Shown here: piece after piece, positions 7,791 through 13,705 of the stretch
Numbering within the stretch: position 1 is the stretch's first letter
How the letters are laid out: each line of letters starts with the position of its first letter
Translations under genes and position numbers: made by a program
DNA from: CAYVUV01 sp964455095
GTDB lineage: Bacteria; Desulfobacterota; Binatia; HRBIN30; CADEER01
Reading direction: 5' to 3'
Length of the DNA: 24,911 nt
NCBI GenBank assembly: GCA_964455095.1
Contig: CAYVUV010000235.1
Span: 1-24,911 of the forward strand
Notes under the pieces: generated by a model
The model's input: only the letters and a program-made list of their open reading frames with translations
What the model was told of the DNA's origin: nothing
Databases searched by the model: none

Positions 7791-8297
7791 ATGACCGATC
7801 TCGCGGCACAGGTGGCGCGGCTGAGCGAGCGCGTGCAGGCGCTGGAGGACGAGCTGGCGATTCACCGCCTGATCGTGCGCTATGGCCTCGCCGTCGACAT
7901 CGGCGACGCCGACCAGACCGCGGCGGTGTTCGCCGCCGACGGGGTCTACGACGCCGACGTGCGCCTGATGGAGGGCCGCGAGGCGGTGCGCGACATGGTG
8001 CGCAGCGAGCGCCACCAGGGCATGGTCGGGCACTGCGCGCACCAGATCGGCCCGGCGGTGGTGCGCGTCGACGGCGATGCGGCCGTCGCCGTCGGGTACT
8101 CGCGCGTCTACCTGCAGGGTGACGACGGCATCGCCATCTACCGCGTCAGCATGAACCGCTGGCAACTCGTCCGCCGCGACGGCGCCTGGTGGATCGCCCA
8201 CCGCCTGACGCGTCTGCTCGGGCATGCGGAGGCCGCCCGGGTCGTCACCGACGGCCTGGCCGCGCTCGAACCCGGCGCAGCGGGGGAACGGCAGTGA
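7791..8297 (+). CDS. SnoaL-like / NTF2-fold protein
   Basis: A 168-residue protein with a short N-terminal coiled-coil (residues 1-20, LAAQVARLSERVQALEDELA). It is followed by an NTF2-like domain: IHRLIVRYGLAVDIGDADQTAAVFAADGVYD, then a GREAVRDMV helix and antiparallel strands ending in DGAWWIAHRLTRLLG. This is the SnoaL_4 pattern. Members are cyclases, dehydratases, ring-hydroxylating dioxygenase beta-like proteins or unknowns. A strong ribosome site (AAGGAGG) lies eight bases before the ATG. It is divergent from the glycosyltransferase. The fold is clear; the activity is not. Confidence 0.82.
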   Translation: MTDLAAQVARLSERVQALEDELAIHRLIVRYGLAVDIGDADQTAAVFAADGVYDADVRLMEGREAVRDMVRSERHQGMVGHCAHQIGPAVVRVDGDAAVAVGYSRVYLQGDDGIAIYRVSMNRWQLVRRDGAWWIAHRLTRLLGHAEAARVVTDGLAALEPGAAGERQ

Positions 8298-8338
8298 GGG
8301 CCTCGCGCGCGGCGGGTCACTCCATGTGTCGTCAAGTC

Positions 8339-8366
8339 TTGCCAGATTCGATTTTCGCGGTACGCT
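8339..8366 (+). promoter_or_regulatory. Possible sigma-70 promoter before the small secreted protein
   Basis: TTGCCA (8339-8344), a 16-base spacer, and TACGCT (8361-8366) lie 61 bases before the ATG at 8427, in a locally AT-richer stretch. Both boxes deviate from consensus, so this is weak. Confidence 0.3.
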
Positions 8367-8426
8367 CGCCGTGCTGGAGAGTTCGCAATCGATCAGTCAA
8401 CCCACAACCCAAGGGAGGCAACGGCC

Positions 8427-8708
8427 ATGAGAAAGCGCAGTGTAAACCGGGCGGTACAGGTCGGGGTGTTGGCGGCGATGTTCGGCGGCGGATTCCTCTG
8501 CGGCACGCTGGTGCAGACGCGCGCCGATGCGCAGCTCGGTGAGATCGGCGCCAACGCGGCGAAGCAGGCGGCCGGCAGCGTCGCCGGCGGCGCGCTGGGC
8601 AGCGCGGCGGATCTCGGCAGCGCGATCGTCGACATGGAGACCCACGTCAGCGGTCTGCAGAAGAACCTCGACACCCTGAAAAAGGTGAAGGCGGCACTGG
8701 GCGGCTGA
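8427..8708 (+). CDS. Small exported protein of unknown function
   Basis: A 93-residue protein I cannot assign to a named family. The basic start MRKRSVNR leads into a hydrophobic helix (about residues 9-30) and a plausible signal-peptidase site after ADA35. A lipobox is not convincing, since the Cys25 context FLC lacks the small residues. The mature part is Gly/Ala-rich (AAKQAAGSVAGGALGSAADLG) and then helical (METHVSGLQKNLDTLKKVKAALGG). The ribosome site GGGAGG lies nine bases before the ATG. The strong hairpin at 8721-8750 follows, so it is probably transcribed alone. A periplasmic or envelope-associated helical protein is the most that can be inferred. Confidence 0.75.
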   Translation: MRKRSVNRAVQVGVLAAMFGGGFLCGTLVQTRADAQLGEIGANAAKQAAGSVAGGALGSAADLGSAIVDMETHVSGLQKNLDTLKKVKAALGG

Positions 8709-8720
8709 TCGCGGGATCTG

Positions 8721-8750
8721 CGCGGGGGGCGGGCCTTCCCGCCCCCCGCG
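8721..8750. terminator. 13-bp perfect GC hairpin, candidate terminator
   Basis: Stem 8721-8733 pairs perfectly with 8738-8750 around the four-base loop cctt, 13 bases after the stop of the small exported protein. The stem is entirely G-C. No T-tract follows, so it is not a classical intrinsic terminator, but it would end or stabilise the transcript ahead of mscL. Confidence 0.55.
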
Positions 8751-8796
8751 ACGCCTCACCGATACCGGCTTCTAACTGTTCTGAGGGGGAGGAATC

Positions 8797-9243
8797 ATGT
8801 TCAAGGAGTTCAAAGACTTTGCCATGCGCGGCAACGTGCTCGACATGGCGGTCGGCATCATCATCGGCGCATCGTTCGGCAAGATCATCACCTCGTTCGT
8901 CGGCGATATCCTCATGCCGCCGATCGGCCTGCTGCTCGGCAAGGTCGACTTCTCCAGTCTATTCCTCAACCTGGACTGGACCTCCGACAAAACTTTCGCG
9001 TCGCTTGCCGAGGCCAAAGCGGCAGGTGCGCCGACGCTCAACTACGGCCTGTTCCTGAACACCGTGCTCGACTTCCTCATCGTCGCGTTCGCCATCTTCC
9101 TGCTCATCCGTCAGGTCAACCGTTTCAAGCGCGCCCCCGAACCCGCGCCGCCCTCCACCAAAGAGTGCCCGTTCTGCGTCTCGAACGTCCCGCTCAAAGC
9201 GACGCGCTGCCCGGCTTGCACGTCCGAGCTGCGCGCCGCCTGA
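8797..9243 (+). CDS. mscL: Large-conductance mechanosensitive channel MscL with zinc-ribbon tail
   Basis: A 148-residue inner-membrane osmotic safety valve that opens under membrane tension. The N-terminal amphipathic helix MFKEFKDFAMRGNVLDMAVG and TM1 (GIIIGASFGKIITSFVGDILMPPIGLLLG) carry the conserved gate and the DxxMPPIG loop. TM2 is LNTVLDFLIVAFAIFLLIRQVN. The usual charged helical-bundle tail is replaced by a four-cysteine zinc ribbon, C124-P-F-C127 ... C138-P-A-C141. I have seen this tail in MscL of several other phyla. The ribosome site GGGGGAGG is six bases upstream. It is monocistronic; the next gene is convergent and ends three bases away. Confidence 0.95.
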   Translation: MFKEFKDFAMRGNVLDMAVGIIIGASFGKIITSFVGDILMPPIGLLLGKVDFSSLFLNLDWTSDKTFASLAEAKAAGAPTLNYGLFLNTVLDFLIVAFAIFLLIRQVNRFKRAPEPAPPSTKECPFCVSNVPLKATRCPACTSELRAA

Positions 9244-9246
9244 CGC

Positions 9247-10554
9247 TTAGCCGGCGGAACCCGCGCCGCCGCGGTCGATGCGGCGGCGCGCGACGTTGAG
9301 CGCGGCGCGTGGCCGCCGCGGTTTGCCGGCGCCCTTGCCCTCGCCGGCGCACAGAAACGCCTCGATCTCGGCGCTGCGGGCGCTGGCGTCGCGGTAGCCG
9401 ATGTCGATGAGCTGGCGGGTGTAGAGGCCGTCGAAGAGCAGGTAGCTCATGAGATCCGCACTCTGCGCGTGCGGCGCGCCGAGGCCGTCGAGCAGGTAGC
9501 GCACCAGGCGCGGCATGCGGTGCGCGCATTCCTTGGCCACGATGGCCAGGTCCTCTGACGGATTGATCACCAGCGGCGTGACGACGCGCATCGGCTCGTT
9601 CACCTGCCGCCCGGCGCCGTCGGTCGCCGGGTCAGGCGCCGGCCCGCCGTGGCCGTGGTAGGCGACGATGAGCTCGTTCATGCGCTTCAGATGATCGAGA
9701 TCGGCGTCGAGGTGGTCGAGAAAGATGGCGTTCATGAACACGCCGCAGATCTGCGACAGCGGTGGCCGGCTGATGACCGCCGCGCCGCCGACATGCTCGC
9801 CGGCCAGCAGCTCGGCGCGCGACAGATCGTCGGCCGCGCGCTGGCAGCGAATGCCGATGGCGAGAATGCGGCCGGCGCCGAGTCGGATCGCCGGGCTGAA
9901 CGGATTGACCAACCGCAGCCCGCCGTCGCCGAAGTAGATGTCGCCAACCTCGGAGCGCACCAGCACGGGCTGAAAGATGATCGGAATCGCCGCCGAGGCG
10001 AGGATGTGATCGAGCGTCATCGTCACCGCCAGCGTCACCCGCCGGCTCTTCATCCACAACGGGTGTCCGCGCTGGCCCTGCACGAAGGTGAACGACTTGC
10101 CCGAGTGGTAGCTGGTCGCCGACACGGCCAGGGCGTACAGCTGCCCGCGCGAGATTGCGCCAGCGATGCCGTCGAGCGACAGATGGCGCGCGATGAACGC
10201 GCGCAGCGGCGTGGCGTCGAGCAAGGCCTGCACGTTGCCGCCGCCGATGACGCCGCCGAGCGACAGGTCGCGCAGCATGCGCAGGCCGTTGCCGCCGAGC
10301 GCCAGCGCGTTGGTCTTGAACACGTCGTGCACCTTCAGCTCGCTCCACAGGCGCGCCAGGCGTTCGGTCGCCTCGCTGAAGTTGGCGCTCTCGGCCGCGA
10401 TCATGGCGCCGTTGATGGCTCCGGCCGAGGCGCCGGCAACGACGCGAAAGGGCGACGGCCGCGCGTTGAGGGCGCGGATCTCACCGATGCGCTTGAGCAC
10501 CCCGGCCTGGTAGGCGCCGCGGGCGCCGCCGGCAGTGAGCACCAGGCCCATCAT
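9247..10554 (-). CDS. Patatin-like phospholipase
   Basis: A 435-residue serine acyl hydrolase with a Ser-Asp dyad. The glycine-rich oxyanion loop GGARGAYQ is at residues 9-16, the nucleophile elbow GASAG at 41-45 (Ser43), and the catalytic Asp210 in FGDGGLR. The long region after the dyad includes ILAIGIRC and a basic C-terminus (KPRRPRAALNVARRRIDR). No membrane segment is seen, so it is likely cytosolic or peripherally bound. The start at 10554 puts MGLVLTAGGARGAYQ at the N-terminus, as in the family. The open frame reaches 10863, but that extension overlaps the divergent AhpD-like gene and is low-complexity. The substrate is probably phospholipid or a lipid ester; the biological role is unknown. 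Confidence 0.88.
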   Translation of the reverse strand: MMGLVLTAGGARGAYQAGVLKRIGEIRALNARPSPFRVVAGASAGAINGAMIAAESANFSEATERLARLWSELKVHDVFKTNALALGGNGLRMLRDLSLGGVIGGGNVQALLDATPLRAFIARHLSLDGIAGAISRGQLYALAVSATSYHSGKSFTFVQGQRGHPLWMKSRRVTLAVTMTLDHILASAAIPIIFQPVLVRSEVGDIYFGDGGLRLVNPFSPAIRLGAGRILAIGIRCQRAADDLSRAELLAGEHVGGAAVISRPPLSQICGVFMNAIFLDHLDADLDHLKRMNELIVAYHGHGGPAPDPATDGAGRQVNEPMRVVTPLVINPSEDLAIVAKECAHRMPRLVRYLLDGLGAPHAQSADLMSYLLFDGLYTRQLIDIGYRDASARSAEIEAFLCAGEGKGAGKPRRPRAALNVARRRIDRGGAGSAG

Positions 10555-10819
10555 CGCCGGGCGCGCTCCCGAAACCACTGCGTCGCTCGCTGGCCTGCCC
10601 GGCAGATCGTCATCGTCGTACCCCCAGAAACCGACCGTGGGGAGCAACCGACATGCCGTGCGCCGCGCGAGTGCAGGCGTTGGCGGGCCACGCGCAAGCC
10701 GCTGCACGTTGCCCAAGATCGGAGCAGCTTGGCGCCTGCGAATTGGGCGCCGGCCCGTCTCCTGTTCCAGCCGCGGGCGGGGCTGATAGAAGGGACGACA
10801 CACGCAAAGGAGGCCGAGC

Positions 10820-11152
10820 ATGGAGTTCCACGGAGTCGAGGTGTCCAAGCAGTTCAAGCGCATGCGCGAGCTCGCGCCCGAGGCCTACCGGGCCTGGCTC
10901 GAGTTCGACGGCAAGGCGTTCGCCGCCGGGGCGCTGCCGGTCAAGACCAAGGAGCTGATCGCGCTCGGCATTGCGCACATCACCCAGTGCCCGTGGTGCA
11001 TCGACGCCCACACCAAGAAGGCGGCCAGGGCGGGCTCCACTCCGGCGGAGATCGCCGAGGTGATCTTCGTCGCCATGGCCATGGCCAGCGGCGCGGCGTG
11101 GGCCCACGGTGGGCTGGCCCTGCAGTGCCTGGCGGAGCACGAGGCGAAATAA
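10820..11152 (+). CDS. AhpD-like carboxymuconolactone decarboxylase family protein
   Basis: A 110-residue all-helical protein of the CMD/AhpD family. The redox motif C57-P-W-C60-IDAH64-TKKA is the AhpD-type CxxC plus histidine, which points to a peroxidase/disulfide-reductase role rather than lactone decarboxylation. The second half (TPAEIAEVIFVAMAMASGAAWAHG) matches the packing helices of the family. A strong ribosome site, AAAGGAGG, is seven bases before the ATG. It is divergent from the patatin gene. It probably works as a homo-oligomer in the cytosol in oxidative-stress defence. The physiological reductant is unknown. Confidence 0.9.
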   Translation: MEFHGVEVSKQFKRMRELAPEAYRAWLEFDGKAFAAGALPVKTKELIALGIAHITQCPWCIDAHTKKAARAGSTPAEIAEVIFVAMAMASGAAWAHGGLALQCLAEHEAK

Positions 11153-11180
11153 GGCGCCCGCGGGTCCTCAGTTGGTGGCT

Positions 11181-11310
11181 CCCGGCAATTCGCAAAAGAA
11201 TTTCACCTTCCTTTCCGAAGTTCCCCCTCCTTGGAAAGGAGGGGGACCGGAGAGCACCTCCCCCAACCCGCCCTGGAAAGGAGGGGGACCGGAGGGGTTC
11301 GTTGCCCGGC
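11181..11310. repeat. Family A MITE-like palindromic repeat, copy 2
   Basis: The left end cccggcaattcgcaaaagaa (11181-11200) resembles the left end of copy 1 at 2244. The core palindrome ccccctcc-ttgg-aaaggaggggg is at 11223-11245, with a partial second copy near 11268-11287. The right end is more degraded (gttcgttgcccggc). It lies between the AhpD-like gene and the methyltransferase, whose start is only 10 bases beyond. Confidence 0.7.
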
Positions 11311-11319
11311 ATAGCCCGC

Positions 11320-12075
11320 ATGGATTGGAACGCGCTCAGCGATGCCGACGCGCGTGCGTTGGCTGAGGCGATCGCGCGCGTGGCGCGCGATCCCGCGGCG
11401 TCGATGCCGGCGCCGCGCGGGGAGCCGTTCTACGGCCTCGACACCGCCATCGGCGATCTGCGCGTGCTGACACCGTTCGCGCAGCAGGGCATCTTCCGCA
11501 AGTACCAGCGCGCCGTCGCGGTCGGCGGCGGCCTCGGCGGCACGGCGCGTTGGTGGGCGGCGCACTTTGGTTGCTCGGTGGTGTCGGTAGTGGGCGGCGT
11601 CGGCCTGGTGGGCGGTGCGCGCCGGCTGGCGGATGTCGCCGGCACGACCGAGCAGACGCGCTTCGAGACCGGCGCCGCGCCGGCCTTGCCGCTGCGCGGC
11701 GCGCAGTTCACCAACGCCTGGAGCGCCGGCGAGGACGCCGCCTCGACGCCGGTGATCGCCGAGCTGTTCCGCGTCTTGCGACCCGGTGGCTTCGCCGCCG
11801 TGCGCCTCGCCGGAGCGGAACCGGGCGACGCCGAGACCGAGCAGTGGACAGTCCGCCTGCGCGCCGCCGGCTTCTACGCCGTGCACGTGCAGGCTCTACC
11901 CATCGCCGAGCCACCGAGCTCGCTGCACTTCGCCGAGCGCCGCCTGCGCGACGCGTTGGCCCACGACCTCGCGGCCCCAATCGCCGCTCGCCTGCTGCCA
12001 TTTGCCGACGCCATGAGCGCCGCCCGCCGCGATCCGCGACCCGCCGCGCTGGTCTTCGCCGAACGCCCGGCGTGA
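11320..12075 (+). CDS. Class I SAM-dependent methyltransferase
   Basis: A 251-residue predicted methyltransferase. The SAM-binding glycine loop AVGGGLGGTARWWA is at about residues 68-81, followed by a strand ending in SVVSVVGGVGLVG. A later LRPGGFAAVRLAG matches the motif after strand 5. The acidic residue that usually ends strand 2 and holds the SAM ribose is not obvious, so activity should not be assumed. The start is uncertain: the ATG at 11320 has no close ribosome site, and the nearest GGAGGGG belongs to the adjoining repeat. The substrate is unknown. Confidence 0.7.
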   Translation: MDWNALSDADARALAEAIARVARDPAASMPAPRGEPFYGLDTAIGDLRVLTPFAQQGIFRKYQRAVAVGGGLGGTARWWAAHFGCSVVSVVGGVGLVGGARRLADVAGTTEQTRFETGAAPALPLRGAQFTNAWSAGEDAASTPVIAELFRVLRPGGFAAVRLAGAEPGDAETEQWTVRLRAAGFYAVHVQALPIAEPPSSLHFAERRLRDALAHDLAAPIAARLLPFADAMSAARRDPRPAALVFAERPA

Positions 12076-12122
12076 CGAGAGGGCGGCCCTTCGCGCGAAG
12101 CCTTCCGGCATATTGAGACATG

Positions 12123-12155
12123 GCTCGGCGGGAGCCTCGCCCTCCCGTTCGGAGC
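12123..12155. repeat. Short inverted repeat upstream of the acyl-CoA dehydrogenase
   Basis: An inner stem CGGGAG/CTCCCG with a 7-base loop is nested inside outer gctc/gagc arms. It is located in the 173-bp gap after the methyltransferase, and looks like a third small palindromic repeat type. It lies about 95 bases before the downstream ATG and could serve as a terminator for the methyltransferase. No T-tract is present. Confidence 0.4.
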
Positions 12156-12248
12156 ACTGCATGGACTTCCACTGCGCGCGCGTCGCGTCGGCCGGGAAAA
12201 CTCGCTAGACTGCGCCCGCGTCACCATCCCAAAGGCAGGAGAAAACTG

Positions 12249-13469
12249 ATGATCGAGTGGAATGAGCAGCACCTCATGATCCGCGATGCGATACGGCGCT
12301 TCATCGAAGCCGAGATCAAGCCCCGCGTCGAGGAGCTCGAGCACGGCGACACGCCGCCCTACGACATCCTGCGCAAGATGATGGCGACGTTCGGTCTCGA
12401 CGAGGTGGCGCGCAGCCGCTTCAAAAGCCAGATCGAGCGCGAGAAGGCCGGCGAGAAGCCACGCCGGCGCAGCAGCGAGGACGGCGGCGGCGGCGAAGCG
12501 GCCGCGATGTCGATGATCCCGATCATCGAGCTGTGCCGCTACTGTCCCGGCATGGTCACGGCCATGGGCGTCAGCGTCGGCCTGACCGCGGCGGCGATCA
12601 TGTCCAAGGGCACCACCGCGCAGAAGGAGCGCTGGGCGCTGCCGCTGCTGACCCTGGAGAAGATCGGCGCCTGGGCCATCACCGAGCCGGGTTCTGGGTC
12701 GGACGCGTTCGGCGGCATGAAGTCGACCGCGCGCCGCGACGGCGACAGCTACGTGCTCAACGGCAACAAGACCTTCATCACCAACGGCCCGTACGCCGAC
12801 ACCATCGTCTTCATCTGCAAGCTCGACGAGGGCAATGACCCCAAGCACCGCAAGGTACTGAACTTCATCCTCGACAAGGGCATGCCCGGGCTGGTGCAGT
12901 CGAAGCCGATGCGCAAGATGGGCATGCACTCGTCGCCCACCGGCGAGCTGTTCCTCGAAGACGTGCGCGTCGAGCGCGGGCGGCTGATCGGCGAAAAGGA
13001 GGACGCCCCGGCGCGCTCGGGCGCCAAGGACACCTTCTCGATGGAGCGCACCGGCGTCGCCGCGATGGCGCTCGGCATCGTCGAGCAGTGTCTCGAGCGC
13101 TGCGTCGACTACGCCCGCACGCGCGTGCAGTTCGGCCGTCCGATCGGCGAGTTCCAGCTCATCCAGCTCAAGCTGGCGAAGATGGAAGTGGCGCGCATGA
13201 ACATTCAGAACCTCATCTTTCGCCAGATCGAGCTGGCGGAGCAGGGCAAGTCGATGAGCTTCGCCGAGGCCTCGGCGTGCAAGCTCTACTCGGCCCAAAC
13301 GTGCATGGAGGTGGCCCTCGAGGCCGTGCAGCTGCACGGCGGCAACGGCTACATGGCGGAGTTTCAGGTCGAGCAACTGTGCCGCGACGCCAAGGTGCTG
13401 CAGATCTACGCCGGCACCGACGAGATCCAGGTCTCGCAGATCGCCCGCAGTCTGCTGGCCGACAAGTGA
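12249..13469 (+). CDS. Acyl-CoA dehydrogenase family protein
   Basis: A 406-residue FAD enzyme that alpha,beta-dehydrogenates an acyl-CoA and passes electrons to ETF. Signatures are WAITEPGSGSD (flavin/substrate loop), the YVLNGNKTFITNG strand pair, RTRVQFGRPIGEFQLIQ, and QLHGGNGYMAEFQVEQLCRDAKVLQIYAGTDEIQ. At the MCAD-type base position the residue is A388 (YAGT), not Glu. A Glu is instead present at E266 (MERTGVAAMALGI), where isovaleryl-CoA and long-chain dehydrogenases keep their base. The ATG at 12249 follows CAGGAG at a normal distance; the open frame extends to 12120 but through a repeat. An insertion rich in Lys/Arg/Gly (about residues 62-82) is unusual. The chain-length preference is unknown. 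Confidence 0.93.
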   Translation: MIEWNEQHLMIRDAIRRFIEAEIKPRVEELEHGDTPPYDILRKMMATFGLDEVARSRFKSQIEREKAGEKPRRRSSEDGGGGEAAAMSMIPIIELCRYCPGMVTAMGVSVGLTAAAIMSKGTTAQKERWALPLLTLEKIGAWAITEPGSGSDAFGGMKSTARRDGDSYVLNGNKTFITNGPYADTIVFICKLDEGNDPKHRKVLNFILDKGMPGLVQSKPMRKMGMHSSPTGELFLEDVRVERGRLIGEKEDAPARSGAKDTFSMERTGVAAMALGIVEQCLERCVDYARTRVQFGRPIGEFQLIQLKLAKMEVARMNIQNLIFRQIELAEQGKSMSFAEASACKLYSAQTCMEVALEAVQLHGGNGYMAEFQVEQLCRDAKVLQIYAGTDEIQVSQIARSLLADK

Positions 13470-13502
13470 CGGTAGTCCACACTCCCGTCCGAATGACGCA
13501 AA

Positions 13503-13705
13503 ACGGTCGAAACCAGATCGAATCACCCCCACCTCAATCCTCCCCCGTCGAGGGGGAGGAAGCCGGAGGCGGAAATCCTCCCTTTAGACGGGAGGAAGCC
13601 GGAGGCGGAAACCTCCCCAGGAGGGAGGAGGCCGGCGCTCTGAAGCCTTCCCCCCTGGCGGGGGAAGGTTTGGATGGGGGGGATAGAGAACGCGAAGCGC
13701 ACCCT
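13503..13705. repeat. Family B MITE-like palindromic repeat, copy 2
   Basis: The same ends and hairpins as the copy at 5235-5403: left acggtcga..ccagatcgaatcaccccca, right gggggaaggtttggatgggggg then cgcgaagcgcacc. The centre is longer, with the unit ggaggaagccggaggcggaaa repeated in tandem with variation. The right end runs into the 5' end of glnE and supplies its only upstream ATG. Confidence 0.8.

Noticed and set aside
9649..12075. Plus-strand frame of 808 codons spanning three loci
   Set aside because: Only its last part (from 11320) encodes the methyltransferase; the rest is antisense to the patatin gene and crosses the AhpD-like gene out of frame.
12120..12248. Longer N-terminus for the acyl-CoA dehydrogenase
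   Set aside because: The extension runs through a palindromic repeat and is Arg/Pro-rich; ATG 12249 has a proper ribosome site and family-like start.
13530..13680. Repeated ggaggaagccggaggcgg units as a CRISPR array
   Set aside because: Units are variable, lack unique spacers of constant length, and belong to the family B element.
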